The position numbers and the translations under genes were made by a program. Shown one piece after another: positions 1 to 8,257 of a stretch of 23,760 nt of DNA. How positions within the stretch are numbered: the stretch's first letter is position 1; every line of letters starts with the position of its first letter. Location: positions 26,198 to 49,957 of the forward strand of contig JAABSI010000011.1 of NCBI GenBank assembly GCA_011390455.1, read 5' to 3'. This DNA is from Trueperaceae bacterium (GTDB lineage: Bacteria; Deinococcota; Deinococci; Deinococcales; Trueperaceae). The notes under the pieces were generated by a model. It made no database searches and was not told the origin of the DNA. It saw only the letters and a program-made list of their open reading frames with translations.

Positions 1-150
1 GGCATCGCCTCGGAGACGCTCAACGTGCTCGCCTTCAAGACGGGGTTCAACTTCTTCCACGCCGGCTACGCCGCGACGCTCCTGATCTTCCTGATGTTCA
101 CCGTGCTCGGCATCGCCGTGCTGCTCAACGCGATCCGGCGGCGCGCATGA
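1..150 (+). CDS. Sugar ABC transporter permease, C-terminal end (partial)
   Basis: The first frame is open from the window edge to a TGA at 148-150 and encodes the last 49 residues of a membrane protein. The piece contains a hydrophobic stretch (AATLLIFLMFTVLGIAVLLN) and ends in a basic tail (RRRA), as in the last helix of MalF/UgpA-type permeases. The stop codon overlaps the ATG of the next permease gene by 4 bases (ATGA), so the two are translationally coupled and should form the heterodimeric membrane channel of one carbohydrate importer. The 5' part, and any substrate-binding protein gene, lie outside the window. The family call rests mainly on this pairing. Confidence 0.75.
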   Translation, partial: GIASETLNVLAFKTGFNFFHAGYAATLLIFLMFTVLGIAVLLNAIRRRA

Positions 151-1025
151 GCGCCCTCGCGAGCGTGGACGCGCAGCGGGTGTCCGCGGCGCAGGCGCGG
201 GCGCGCGCGCAGCGCCTGAAGCTCTTGAAGAACGTCGGCATCGCGGTCCTGATCGTGGTGACGCTGGCCGTCATGCTCTTCCCCTTCTACTGGATGGTGC
301 TCACCAGCCTGCGCAGCCAGGTCGACAACGTCAGCCGCGTCCCGGTCTGGTTCTTCACGCCCACCTGGGAGAACTACCAGAACGTGATCGCCCGCAACAA
401 CTTCCTCGAGTACACGTGGAACTCGTTCGTGATCGCGGGGCTGTCGACCTTCTTCGGCCTGGTCTTGGGGCTGCCCGCCGCCTACTCCATCGCGCGCTTC
501 AAGCAGGACGGCCTGGCGCTCGCGATCCTCATCGCGCGCCTCACGCCCTACATCACCTACCTGGTGCCCTGGTACCTGGCCTTCCGGGCCCTGGGCCTGA
601 TCGACACGTACTTCGCGTTGACCCTCACGCACCTGATCGTGGGGATGCCGCTGATCGTGTGGATCATGATCAGCTTCTTCGAGAACGTCCCGCAGGACCT
701 CGAGGAGGCCGCCTACGTCGACGGCGCGACCCGCATCGGCGCGTTCTGGCGCGTGATCCTGCCGCTCTCGGCACCCGGGATCGTGGCGGCATCGATCCTG
801 GCCTTCATCTTCAGCTGGAACCAGTTCCTGTTCAGCCTGGTGCTCTCCGGACCGAACACGCGCCCGGTTCCGGTCGCGGTGTTCAACTTCATCTCGTACG
901 GGCAGATCGACTTCGGTGGTCTGGGCGCCGCCGCGGTGCTGATCACGCTGCCCGTCATCATCCTCACGCTCATCATCCAGCGCTGGATCGTCACCGGTCT
1001 GACGATGGGCGCCGTGAAGGGCTGA
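147..1025 (+). CDS. Carbohydrate ABC transporter permease (MalG family)
   Basis: A 292-aa integral membrane protein, a usual length for MalG/UgpE-type permeases. A cytoplasmic N-terminal stretch is followed by about six hydrophobic helices, the first at residues 30-50. The EAA loop that docks the ATPase subunit is visible at about residues 185-212 (EEAAYVDGATRIGAFWRVILP, trailing into LSAPGI), and the C-terminus GLTMGAVKG is typical of the family. It would import a sugar or polyol together with the upstream permease. It starts with the ATG overlapping the previous stop. A dehydrogenase gene follows after 14 bases, which suggests the imported compound is oxidised by it. No ATPase gene is visible here; such importers often share a common MsmK/MalK-type ATPase. 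The substrate cannot be read from the sequence. Confidence 0.93.
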   Translation: MSALASVDAQRVSAAQARARAQRLKLLKNVGIAVLIVVTLAVMLFPFYWMVLTSLRSQVDNVSRVPVWFFTPTWENYQNVIARNNFLEYTWNSFVIAGLSTFFGLVLGLPAAYSIARFKQDGLALAILIARLTPYITYLVPWYLAFRALGLIDTYFALTLTHLIVGMPLIVWIMISFFENVPQDLEEAAYVDGATRIGAFWRVILPLSAPGIVAASILAFIFSWNQFLFSLVLSGPNTRPVPVAVFNFISYGQIDFGGLGAAAVLITLPVIILTLIIQRWIVTGLTMGAVKG

Positions 1026-1039
1026 CCCGGAGGTCCCCC

Positions 1040-2065
1040 ATGCTCGCACTGCGGAAGGTCGCGCTCGGCGATCCGCGCCTGGCGCTGCTCGAGGTCCCCG
1101 AACCGACGCCTCGGCCGGCGCACGTGGTCCTCGACGTCGCCGCCGCCGGCATCTGCGGCACCGACGTGCACATCATGCACGACGAGTACCGCTCCGAGCC
1201 GCCGGTGACCCTCGGGCACGAGGTCGCCGGCACGGTGGCGGCGCTCGGCGACGGCGTGGAGGGCTGGGCGATCGGCCAGCGCGTCGTGACCGAGACGTAC
1301 TTCTCGACCTGCGGCCGGTGCGCGCACTGCCGCACGGGGCGGCCCAACCTGTGCGCGTCGCGGCGCTCGATCGGCTCGTTCGAGGACGGCGGTTTCGCGC
1401 CCAAACTGGAGACGCCGGCGACCAACCTGCACGCCCTCCCGGACGATCTCGGGTTCCCCGAGGCGGCGCTCGTCGAACCGCTCGCGTGCGTCGTGCGCGG
1501 ACTGCTCGAGCTCAACGAGGTGCGCGTGGGCGACCGCGTGGTGGTCACCGGGCCGGGCCCGATCGGCCTGCTGGCGCTGCAGGTGGCGAAGGCGGCCGGC
1601 GCGCGCGTGGTGGTGCTCGGCACCGCAGCCGACGCGGCGCGGCTCGAGCTCGCGCATCGCCTGGGGGCCGATGGCGTGCTCACCGTGGAGGCGGCCGACG
1701 GGCTCGTCGAGGCGATCGCGGAGGAGCTCGGCGGGGAGCCCGACGTCGCGATCGAGTGCTCGGGGGCGGAGCCCGCCGCGAGCCTGGCGTTGCGCCTCGT
1801 GCGCAAGGCCGGTCGCTACGTCCAGGTCGGCCTCTTCGGTCGGCCCATCGCGCTCGACTTCGACCAGGTCTGCTACAAGGAGCTGCGCGTGAGCGGCAGC
1901 TTCGCCACCACGCCCAGTTCCTGGCATCGCGCGCTCGTGCTGGCCGGCTCGGGCGCGGTCTCGCTGGCCGGGATCGTCGGCGCGACCTACCCGTTGGTGG
2001 ATTGGGAGCGGGCGTTCGAGGCGGTGGCGGCGCGCACGCCGGGCAAGGTGCTGCTCGTGCCGTGA
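1040..2065 (+). CDS. Zinc-dependent medium-chain dehydrogenase (sorbitol/threonine dehydrogenase-like)
   Basis: A 341-aa cytoplasmic MDR-superfamily enzyme that would oxidise a polyol or secondary alcohol with NAD(P). Catalytic zinc ligands are visible as C39 (GICGTDVH) and H60-E61 (LGHE). The structural zinc site is C91, C94, C97 and C105, and the Rossmann motif GPGPIGLLAL lies at about residue 172. The start is the ATG at 1040, preceded by a GGAGG-like site at 1029-1033. The frame is open further upstream, but that part overlaps the permease gene out of frame and is a shadow. It lies 14 bases after the sugar permease and is probably in the same operon, so a transported sugar alcohol is the likely substrate. 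The exact substrate is not determined. Confidence 0.93.
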   Translation: MLALRKVALGDPRLALLEVPEPTPRPAHVVLDVAAAGICGTDVHIMHDEYRSEPPVTLGHEVAGTVAALGDGVEGWAIGQRVVTETYFSTCGRCAHCRTGRPNLCASRRSIGSFEDGGFAPKLETPATNLHALPDDLGFPEAALVEPLACVVRGLLELNEVRVGDRVVVTGPGPIGLLALQVAKAAGARVVVLGTAADAARLELAHRLGADGVLTVEAADGLVEAIAEELGGEPDVAIECSGAEPAASLALRLVRKAGRYVQVGLFGRPIALDFDQVCYKELRVSGSFATTPSSWHRALVLAGSGAVSLAGIVGATYPLVDWERAFEAVAARTPGKVLLVP

Positions 2066-2120
2066 TCGCGACGGCTCCAGGACGGTCGCCGCGCTCGCAT
2101 TGCGGTCGCGGCTCGGCGGG

Positions 2121-2126
2121 TACGGT
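2121..2126 (+). promoter_or_regulatory. Candidate -10 element (TACGGT) of the ferredoxin gene
   Basis: The 10-mer GGTACGGTTC (2119-2128) stands 28 nt before the ferredoxin ATG. The same 10-mer recurs at 5399-5408 before the LysM lipoprotein, and GGTACGGT occurs at 4195-4202 before the acetyltransferase. The recurrence in three intergenic regions with TAnnnT form suggests the housekeeping -10 element. No clear TTGACA is seen at the right distance. Confidence 0.4.
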
Positions 2127-2154
2127 TCTTGGGTTCGTTCGAGGAGGACCCACC

Positions 2155-2556
2155 ATGCCCACCGTCACCGCCGAAGGCCGCAGCGTCCAGGTCGATCCCG
2201 GCACCCGTTTGGTGCTCGCGATCGAAGCGCTCGGCATCGACATCGGCCACCGCTGCGGCGGCAAGGCCCGTTGCACCACGTGCCGCGTCGCGTTCGACGC
2301 CGGCGCGCCCGAGACCTACACGCGCGCCGAGTACCTCAAGCTGCAGGACTCCGGCCTGCTCGCGGCCGAAGACGCCACCGATCCGGTGCGCCTCTCCTGC
2401 CAGGTGCTCGTCGAGCACGACATGAGCGTGCGCGTGCTCAAGACCAAGCAGACCGAAGGCTGGTCCGACACCGGTCCGGCCGTCGGCCCCGACCTCATCC
2501 CGGAGCCTGAGCGCTTCGAGCGTGCGGACCTGGAGGCCGAACTGGCGGCCGGCTGA
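2155..2556 (+). CDS. [2Fe-2S] ferredoxin-like protein
   Basis: A 133-aa soluble protein with a plant/adrenodoxin-type fold. The four cluster ligands are C34, C40, C43 and C82, in the CX5CX2C...C pattern (HRCGGKARCTTC and RLSC). It should carry one [2Fe-2S] cluster and transfer single electrons; the redox partner is unknown. About 45 residues beyond the last cysteine, acidic at the end, are an extension over the minimal domain. The ATG at 2155 has a strong ribosome binding site GAGGAGGA at 2141-2148. It is separated by 89 bases from the dehydrogenase and has its own candidate promoter, so it is probably not part of the sugar operon. MurJ follows after 44 bases. Confidence 0.93.
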   Translation: MPTVTAEGRSVQVDPGTRLVLAIEALGIDIGHRCGGKARCTTCRVAFDAGAPETYTRAEYLKLQDSGLLAAEDATDPVRLSCQVLVEHDMSVRVLKTKQTEGWSDTGPAVGPDLIPEPERFERADLEAELAAG

Positions 2557-2587
2557 GCCGTCGGCGACCGCGAGCGTCCCGAACCCG

Positions 2588-2593
2588 TACGAT
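2588..2593 (+). promoter_or_regulatory. Candidate -10 element (TACGAT) of murJ, leaderless arrangement
   Basis: TACGAT ends 7 nt before the GTG start of murJ and no Shine-Dalgarno sequence is present. With the usual 6-7 nt from -10 to the first transcribed base, the mRNA would begin at or next to the GTG, giving a leaderless message. Leaderless genes with an A/T-containing -10 just before the start are known to be common in Deinococcus. Confidence 0.45.
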
Positions 2594-2600
2594 CGTCGTC

Positions 2601-4166
2601 GTGGCGCGCCCCGATCCGTCGACGATCCCCCCACCCGCGCCGCCACGGTCCGCCGTGCGCGGCGCGCTCGTCTTCATGGGCGGGACCCTCGGCTCGCGGG
2701 CCAGCGGTCTGCTGCGCGAGGTGCTGCTGGTCGCGCTCTTCCCGGTGCGCGCGTCCGACGCCTTCCGCATCGCCTGGGCGGTCCCCAACCTGTTCCGTGA
2801 GCTGCTCGCGGAGGGCGCGCTGACGAACGCCTTCGTCCCGGTGGTGCAGCGCCTCCGCGGCGACGACCGCCGGGCCTTCGCCGGCGCCATGCTCGCCGCC
2901 TTGGCGCTCGCGAACGCGCTCCTGCTCGCGGTCGCGCTCGTCACGGCCCCCTGGATCGTCGACCTGCTGCTCGCCACCGATGCCAACGTCGACCGCGACC
3001 TCGCGGTGTGGTTGCTGCGGCTCACCTTCCCGGTGCTCGGCGCGATCAGCATGGCGGCGCTGGCGATGGGGGTCCTGCAGGCCGAGGAGCGCTTCGCCGC
3101 CCCCGCCTGGGCGCCGGTGGCGCTCAACGCCGCGGCGATCGCGGCGATGCTCGCCTTCCCCGGCGCCCCCGCGGCGCTTGCCCTGGGCGTGGTCGCGGGC
3201 GGCGTCTTGCAGGCGCTGGTGCAATGGCCCGCCATGGCGCGGGCGGGGCTCACGCCCCGCTGGCGCTGGTGGCACGCGGCCATGCCCGCGGCGCTCGCGC
3301 TCATGGGGCCCTTCGCCTTCACCACCGGCGCTCGCCAGGTGCTGAACGTGGTCGCGCAGCGCATGGTTTCGAACGAGGCGCTCTTCCCCGCGGGCGCCGT
3401 GACCGGGTACGCGCTCGCCTCGATGCTGTTCGCGTTGGCGTTGGGGTTGGGCGCCATCAGCCCGGCGGTCGCCTTCTACGCGCGCCTGGGGCGGTGCGCC
3501 GCAGAGGGCGACGGCGACGGCTTCCGCGCCGCGCTCGAGGGGGGCGCGCGCTTCATCGCCACGCTGACCGTGCCGGCCGGGGTCGCGATGGCGCTCTTCG
3601 CCGAGCCGGCGGTGCGCGTGCTCTTCGAGTTCCTGCAGCCGGCGGCGGGGCAGGACCGCTCGATCGCGCTGGCGGTGGCGGCGCTGGCGCCGCTCGGCGC
3701 CGCGCTCACCGCCTCGGGCTGGGTCAACTATCTGCTGCGCCCCTTCTTCGTGCGCGGCCGGGTGCGCGCGCCCGTCGCGTTGGCGGTGGCCACGGCGGCG
3801 CTCACGGCGGTCCTGTTCGTCGTCCTCACGCCGCGCCTCGGCATCGCCGGGCTGTCGTGGGGCACGGCGATCGCGCAGGGTGCGCTCGCCCTCGTGCTCG
3901 TGGCCTGGCACGCGAGGGTCGAGCGTTGGTCGCCGGTGCCGCTGCTGAGCGACCTCGCGCGCGTCGCCGTCGCCGCCGCCATCGCCGGGGCGCTCGCCTG
4001 GGCGGTCACGATGCCGCTCGCCGCCGGCGGCGAGGTGGGCTGGGTGCGCCATGCGCTGGTCCTCGCGCTCGGTGGCGCTACGCTCGGGATCGCGTACGCA
4101 GCGGTGGGCGTCGCGGTCGGGGCGCGCGACGTGCGCGCGCTGGTCGCGCGCCTGCGGCGACGCTGA
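2601..4166 (+). CDS. murJ: Lipid II flippase MurJ (MVF family)
   Basis: A 521-aa polytopic membrane protein with about 14 hydrophobic helices, the normal size for MurJ. It flips the peptidoglycan precursor lipid II across the cytoplasmic membrane. The N-terminal signature GGTLGSRASGLLREVLL, with the following WAVPNLFRELLAEGALTNAFVPV segment, is characteristic of the family. The GTG at 2601 lacks a ribosome binding site but sits just after a -10-like TACGAT, which supports it as a leaderless start. A later ATG at residue 27 would remove part of helix 1. It ends with GDVRALVARLRRR-type basic residues and is followed by a small hairpin and the acetyltransferase gene. Confidence 0.92.
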   Translation: MARPDPSTIPPPAPPRSAVRGALVFMGGTLGSRASGLLREVLLVALFPVRASDAFRIAWAVPNLFRELLAEGALTNAFVPVVQRLRGDDRRAFAGAMLAALALANALLLAVALVTAPWIVDLLLATDANVDRDLAVWLLRLTFPVLGAISMAALAMGVLQAEERFAAPAWAPVALNAAAIAAMLAFPGAPAALALGVVAGGVLQALVQWPAMARAGLTPRWRWWHAAMPAALALMGPFAFTTGARQVLNVVAQRMVSNEALFPAGAVTGYALASMLFALALGLGAISPAVAFYARLGRCAAEGDGDGFRAALEGGARFIATLTVPAGVAMALFAEPAVRVLFEFLQPAAGQDRSIALAVAALAPLGAALTASGWVNYLLRPFFVRGRVRAPVALAVATAALTAVLFVVLTPRLGIAGLSWGTAIAQGALALVLVAWHARVERWSPVPLLSDLARVAVAAAIAGALAWAVTMPLAAGGEVGWVRHALVLALGGATLGIAYAAVGVAVGARDVRALVARLRRR

Positions 4167-4177
4167 GGGCGCCTCCG

Positions 4178-4197
4178 ACCGGCCTCGCAAGGCCGGT
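4178..4197. terminator. Short GC-rich hairpin after murJ, overlapping the next promoter
   Basis: ACCGGCCT (4178-4185) and AGGCCGGT (4190-4197) form a perfect 8-bp stem with the 4-nt loop CGCA, 11 nt after the murJ stop. There is no T-run, so termination is uncertain. The right arm runs into the -10-like TACGGT (4197-4202) of the acetyltransferase gene. Confidence 0.4.
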
Positions 4198-4202
4198 ACG
4201 GT
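4197..4202 (+). promoter_or_regulatory. Candidate -10 element (TACGGT) of the acetyltransferase gene
   Basis: TACGGT within GGTACGGT stands 26 nt before the GTG start at 4229, matching the position of the same motif before the ferredoxin gene. A weak -35 (CCGACC, 4175-4180) lies 16 bp upstream inside the hairpin. Confidence 0.35.
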
Positions 4203-4228
4203 CGGTGCGCCCGCGGGAGGTGCTTCGC

Positions 4229-5359
4229 GTGAACCAGCCTGCCCGGTTCGCCCAGGCGGACGTCGATCTGGTCCCGGTGGACCTTGCCGCGCCCGACGAC
4301 GACGCCATCGCCGGCCTCACGGAGGTGCGCGTGCAGCTGCGCCGGGAGCTCGAGCCGCACGACGCGCCGCCCGACGCGGCCGCGACGCGTCGGCTGATCA
4401 CCGGCATCACCGAGATCCGCGAGACCGCCGCGGAGTTGGCCCTCGCGCGCCTGGACGGCGTCGTGGTCGGGATCGGCGCGGCGCTCGCGCCGGTGGCCGG
4501 CGGCAACGCCCACCTCCTGCAGGTGGACGTGGGCGTGGTGCCCGAGGCGCGGCGCCACGGCGTCGGGCGGACGCTCGTGGCTTGGACGCTCGACGTGGCG
4601 CGCCGGCGCGCGCGGCGCCTGATCATCGGCGCCAGCCACGACACGGTGCCGGCCGGCGAGGCCTTCGCGCGGACGCTCGGTGCGGGCGAAGGGATGCGCT
4701 CGCGGGTCAACGAGCTCGACCTCGAACGGGAGGGGGAGCGTCTGTTCGGCGCCGACGGGCTCGTCGCCCGTTGGATCGCCGAGGCACCGACGCGCGCGCG
4801 GACCTACGCGGTCGACTGGCTGCCGCGCCCCCTGGCCGAGGAGGCCCGGGAACCGTTCGCAGCGCTCAAACGGAGCATGAACGACGCCCCCCGCGGGACG
4901 CTCGACGTCGAGGACCACGTGTACACGGCAGCGTCGGTGCGCGAGAGCGATGCCTACGCGGCCGTACGGGGCGACGTGGTCTGGACGCTCCTCGCGCGCC
5001 GCCGCGGCGACGGCGCGTTCGCGGGCTTCACGGACCTCTACTGGAACGCCGACAACCCGCGCGTCGCGCAGCAGGGCGACACCGCCGTCGCCCCCGAGCA
5101 CCGCGGCCACGCGCTGGGCAAGTGGCTCAAGGCATGCATGCTCGAGCGGCTCCACCGCGAGCGCCCGGACGTGCGCGTGGTGCGGACCGGTAATGCCGAC
5201 ACGAACGCGGCGATGCTTGCCATCAACGAGGCGCTCGGGTTCGCGGTCGCGCGCGAGGCGATCGTGTGGCAGGTGGCGACCGAGGAGCTGGCGCGGCGGT
5301 TGGAGGGCTCGGCCGACCGCGCGACCGGGGGCCCGCGCGTACGCGGACGGTCGGCCTGA
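4229..5359 (+). CDS. Two-domain GNAT-family N-acetyltransferase
   Basis: A 376-aa cytoplasmic protein with two GNAT folds in tandem. The first has its acetyl-CoA pyrophosphate loop at R108-R109-H110-G111-V112-G113, after a VDVGVVPEA strand. The second has the equivalent loop at about H291-R292-G293-H294 (VAPEHRGHALGKWL), followed by NADTNAAMLAINEALGF, a conserved GNAT C-terminal motif that appears in many two-domain actinobacterial-type acetyltransferases. The GTG start at 4229 has a GGGAGG site at 4215-4220; the longer upstream frame overlaps murJ and is a shadow. The substrate is unknown. The first domain's loop is closer to the consensus Q/R-x-x-G-x-G than the second, so one domain may be mainly structural. 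Confidence 0.88.
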   Translation: MNQPARFAQADVDLVPVDLAAPDDDAIAGLTEVRVQLRRELEPHDAPPDAAATRRLITGITEIRETAAELALARLDGVVVGIGAALAPVAGGNAHLLQVDVGVVPEARRHGVGRTLVAWTLDVARRRARRLIIGASHDTVPAGEAFARTLGAGEGMRSRVNELDLEREGERLFGADGLVARWIAEAPTRARTYAVDWLPRPLAEEAREPFAALKRSMNDAPRGTLDVEDHVYTAASVRESDAYAAVRGDVVWTLLARRRGDGAFAGFTDLYWNADNPRVAQQGDTAVAPEHRGHALGKWLKACMLERLHRERPDVRVVRTGNADTNAAMLAINEALGFAVAREAIVWQVATEELARRLEGSADRATGGPRVRGRSA

Positions 5360-5400
5360 GCGACGGCGGCGCAGCGCACCAAGGCATGACGTGCCCGCGG

Positions 5401-5478
5401 TACGGTTCGGTATCGCCATCGGCCGAGGCTCCGCGGTGTCGGTTGCTGGTGCGCCGAGCGGTCCATTCGGCGTACCCT
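5401..5478 (+). promoter_or_regulatory. Promoter region of the LysM lipoprotein gene (two -10 candidates)
   Basis: The intergenic stretch 5360-5537 holds TACGGT at 5401-5406 (within GGTACGGTTC, identical to the ferredoxin promoter 10-mer) and TACCCT at 5473-5478. The second would give a leader of about 55 nt. No good -35 match is seen for either. Confidence 0.35.
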
Positions 5479-5537
5479 AGACGCGTCCGTCCGAACCGTC
5501 CGTGCCGATCGGTCCCTCGCTCCTGAAGGGAGACGAT

Positions 5538-8237
5538 ATGTTCCGAACGCTCCGAAACCGCCCATCGCACGCACCGCTATTCTTGATCGCCGTGCTCGCA
5601 GCGCTTCTCCTCGCCGCCTGCGGCCCGAGCCAACTCGAGCAAGACTTGACCGCCGAGAACGAGCGCTTGACCGCCCGCGTCGCCGAACTCGACGCGACCG
5701 TCGAGCGGTTGGAGGCCGAATCGACCGCCGGGGCGGAGTCCCTGTCGACCGCCGAGGCCGAGATCGCGGCGGCGACCGAGGCGTTGGCCGCGGCCGAAGC
5801 CCAGGTCGAGACCACCCAGGCCGACCTGGAGGCCGCCGAGGCCGAGATCGAATCCACTCAGGCCGCGTTGACCGAGGCCGAGGCGGAGGCCACGACCACC
5901 GCGGAGGCGCTGAGCGCCGCCGAGGCCGAGCGTGCGTCGCTGGAGGAACGGCTCGCCCAGCGGGACGCCGAGCTCGAGGCCGCCATTCAGGAGCGCGATG
6001 CCGCCATCGTCGGGCGCAACGCCGTGCGCGGCGTGCTCGACGCCGCGGTCACGGAGATCGAAGGGCTGAAGGCCGAGCGCGACGCCGCTGCCGCAGACGC
6101 GGCGGATGCTGCGGAGCGCATCTCGGCGCTCGAGGCCGATCTCGCCGAGGCGAGCGAGGTGCGGGCCGCGGCGGCGCAAGCGCGCGATGCCGCCCTGGCC
6201 GAGCGCGACGCCGCCGTTGTTGAGCGCGATGCGGCGGTGGCCGAGCGCGATGCCGCCGTCGCGGAGCGCGATGCGGCCGTGTCGGACCGTGAAGCTGCGG
6301 TGGCCGAGCGCGATGCCGCCGTCGCGGAGCGCGACACCGCCGTCTCGGACCGGGAAGCTGCCGTTGCCGAGCGCGACGCCGCCGTTGCCGAGCGCGATGC
6401 GGCCATGGCCGACCTCGATGCCGTCGTTGCGGAGCGCGATGCGGCGGTGGCCGACCTCGATGCCGTCGTTGCGGAGCGCGATGCGGCGGTGGCCGACCTG
6501 GAAGCCGCGGTGGCCGAGCGCGATGCGGCCGTGACCGACCTCGACGCGGCCGTCGCGGAGCGCGATGCCGCCGTTTCGGAGCTCGAAGCGGCCGTCGCCG
6601 AGCGCGACGCCGCCATGGCGGAGCGCGATGCGGCCGCGACCGATCTGGACGCCGCCGCGGTCGAGCGGGACGCGGCCGTTGCGGAGCGCGATGCCGCCGT
6701 TTCGGATCTCGAAGCCGCCGTCGCGGAGCGCGATGCGGCGGTCTCGGATCTCGAAGCCGCCATTGCGGAGCGCGATGCCGCCGTTTCGGATCTCGAAGCC
6801 GCCGTCGCGGAACGCGAAGCTGCGGTCGCCGAGGTCGAGGAACTGAACGCCGCGCGCGAGGAGCTCGTGGCCGATGCGGCAACCGCGACCGAGCGCGCCG
6901 CCGAACTCGAAGCTCAGCTCGCCTCGGCCCTCGAGGCTCGGGCCGTCGCGACCGCGGCACAGGACGCCACCGCTGCGCGCGTGGCGTCGCTCGAGGAGGA
7001 GCTCGCGGCACGGGACACCGCGCTCGCGGACGCCGAGGTCCGACTGCAGGCCACCGAAGAGCAAGTGGGGGCGGCCACGTCCACGATCGAGGCGCTGCGC
7101 GCCGAGGTCGAGACCGCCGAGGCCGCGCTCGAGTCGGCGCGAGCGGACGCTGCCGACGCGGAAGCGGCTGCCGCGGAACGCCTTGCCGCCGTGGAGGCCG
7201 AACTGGCCTCCGTGCAAGCCGCGCAAGCGGAAGCCGAAGCGACCGCGGCGTCCATGGAAGACGACCTCACGGCCGTCCGCGCCGAGCTCGATGCCGCGAC
7301 CGCCCGCGAACAGGACCTCGGGACGCAGCTCACGAACGCCGAGACCACCCTCGACGCGCTGCGCGCCGAGATCGACGCCCGCTCCGCCGAGCTGAGCGAA
7401 GCGCGAGCCGCCGTCGAGGCATCGGCGACCGAGCTCGAAGCCGCGACCGAGGCTTGGGCGGACGAGCGCGCCACCTTGACGTCGGAGCTCGAAGCCTCGA
7501 TGGCGGAGCGCGACGCCCTGGCTGCGGAGCGCGACGCGTTGGCCGCAGAGCGCGACGAGCTGATCGCCGCGCGCGACGCTTTGGCGGCCGAGCGCACGGG
7601 CTTGACCGAGGAGGTCGACGCCCTCACCTCCGAGGTGGCCGAGATCGCTTCGGCGCGCGACGCCCTCGCGGCGGACCTCACGGCGCTGCAGGCCGAGCGC
7701 GACGCCCTGGCGGCCGACGTTGCGGCGCTGCAGTCGGAGCGCGACGCTCTGGCGACGGACCTCGCTTCGCTGGAGACTGAACGCGACGCGCTGACCGCGG
7801 ACGTCGCGGCGCTCGTCGTCGACCGCGAAGCGCTGACGCAACGCCTCGCGATCGCGGAGGAGCGCGGTGAGGAGACGGCCGCCGAGCTCGAGACCACCGC
7901 CGACGCCCTCGGCGACGCGCAAGCGCGGGCGACGAGCCTGACCGACGAGCTCGGCGTCCTGCTCGAGGAGCAGGAGGGACTGCAAGAGACGACGCAGGCC
8001 CAGCGCGACGCCTTGCAGGCGGTGCGGCAGGAGCTCGAGAGCACCCAGAACGAGATCGCCCGCCTGACCGGCGCGCGCGGGATCTACACGGTCCAGCCTG
8101 GGGACTCGCTGTCGTCGATCGCGACGTTCTTCTACCGCAACGGCAACCGTTGGCCCGACATCCTCGAGGCCAACGCCAACCTGATCGATGCGCCCGACCT
8201 GATCTTCTCCGGGATGGTGCTCATCGTCCCCGAGTGA
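5538..8237 (+). CDS. Lipoprotein with long Ala-rich coiled coil and C-terminal LysM domain
   Basis: An 899-aa exported protein. Residues 1-27 form a lipoprotein signal peptide (basic FRTLRNR start, hydrophobic core, lipobox LLAAC) with lipidation at C28. Residues 30 to about 845 are almost wholly coiled coil rich in Ala, Glu, Asp and Arg. Residues 221-430 are 30 consecutive heptads of the type AERDAAV, alternating with SDLEAAV, ADLDAVV or SDREAAV. A second, looser heptad region (AERDALA, ALQAERDALAADV) covers about 655-760. The last 52 residues are one LysM domain (YTVQPGDSLSSIATFF to LIVPE) that should bind peptidoglycan. The start is the ATG at 5538 with GAAGGGAGA at 5525-5533. The layout suggests a lipid-anchored rod tethering membrane to cell wall; function is inferred. 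Repeat number may vary between strains. Confidence 0.85.
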   Translation: MFRTLRNRPSHAPLFLIAVLAALLLAACGPSQLEQDLTAENERLTARVAELDATVERLEAESTAGAESLSTAEAEIAAATEALAAAEAQVETTQADLEAAEAEIESTQAALTEAEAEATTTAEALSAAEAERASLEERLAQRDAELEAAIQERDAAIVGRNAVRGVLDAAVTEIEGLKAERDAAAADAADAAERISALEADLAEASEVRAAAAQARDAALAERDAAVVERDAAVAERDAAVAERDAAVSDREAAVAERDAAVAERDTAVSDREAAVAERDAAVAERDAAMADLDAVVAERDAAVADLDAVVAERDAAVADLEAAVAERDAAVTDLDAAVAERDAAVSELEAAVAERDAAMAERDAAATDLDAAAVERDAAVAERDAAVSDLEAAVAERDAAVSDLEAAIAERDAAVSDLEAAVAEREAAVAEVEELNAAREELVADAATATERAAELEAQLASALEARAVATAAQDATAARVASLEEELAARDTALADAEVRLQATEEQVGAATSTIEALRAEVETAEAALESARADAADAEAAAAERLAAVEAELASVQAAQAEAEATAASMEDDLTAVRAELDAATAREQDLGTQLTNAETTLDALRAEIDARSAELSEARAAVEASATELEAATEAWADERATLTSELEASMAERDALAAERDALAAERDELIAARDALAAERTGLTEEVDALTSEVAEIASARDALAADLTALQAERDALAADVAALQSERDALATDLASLETERDALTADVAALVVDREALTQRLAIAEERGEETAAELETTADALGDAQARATSLTDELGVLLEEQEGLQETTQAQRDALQAVRQELESTQNEIARLTGARGIYTVQPGDSLSSIATFFYRNGNRWPDILEANANLIDAPDLIFSGMVLIVPE
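6198..6827 (+). repeat. 21-bp coding minisatellite (30 heptad units)
   Basis: Thirty uninterrupted 21-bp units encode AERDAAV-type heptads inside the LysM lipoprotein. The core GCGGAGCGCGATGCGGCG recurs with synonymous changes. A 42-bp double unit is perfectly duplicated in tandem (6408-6449 and 6450-6491), a sign of recent slippage or unequal exchange. Confidence 0.9.
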
Positions 8238-8257
8238 ACGGCTGCCTCGGGTGGCAA

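Noticed and set aside
2316..4190. A 624-codon minus-strand frame over ferredoxin and murJ
   Set aside because: Arg/Glu/His-rich shadow of the GC-rich codon usage of murJ, with no recognisable domain and no start signal.
6198..6827. The 21-bp repeat tract as a possible CRISPR array
   Set aside because: The units are contiguous without spacers, stay in frame with the lipoprotein and encode heptads.
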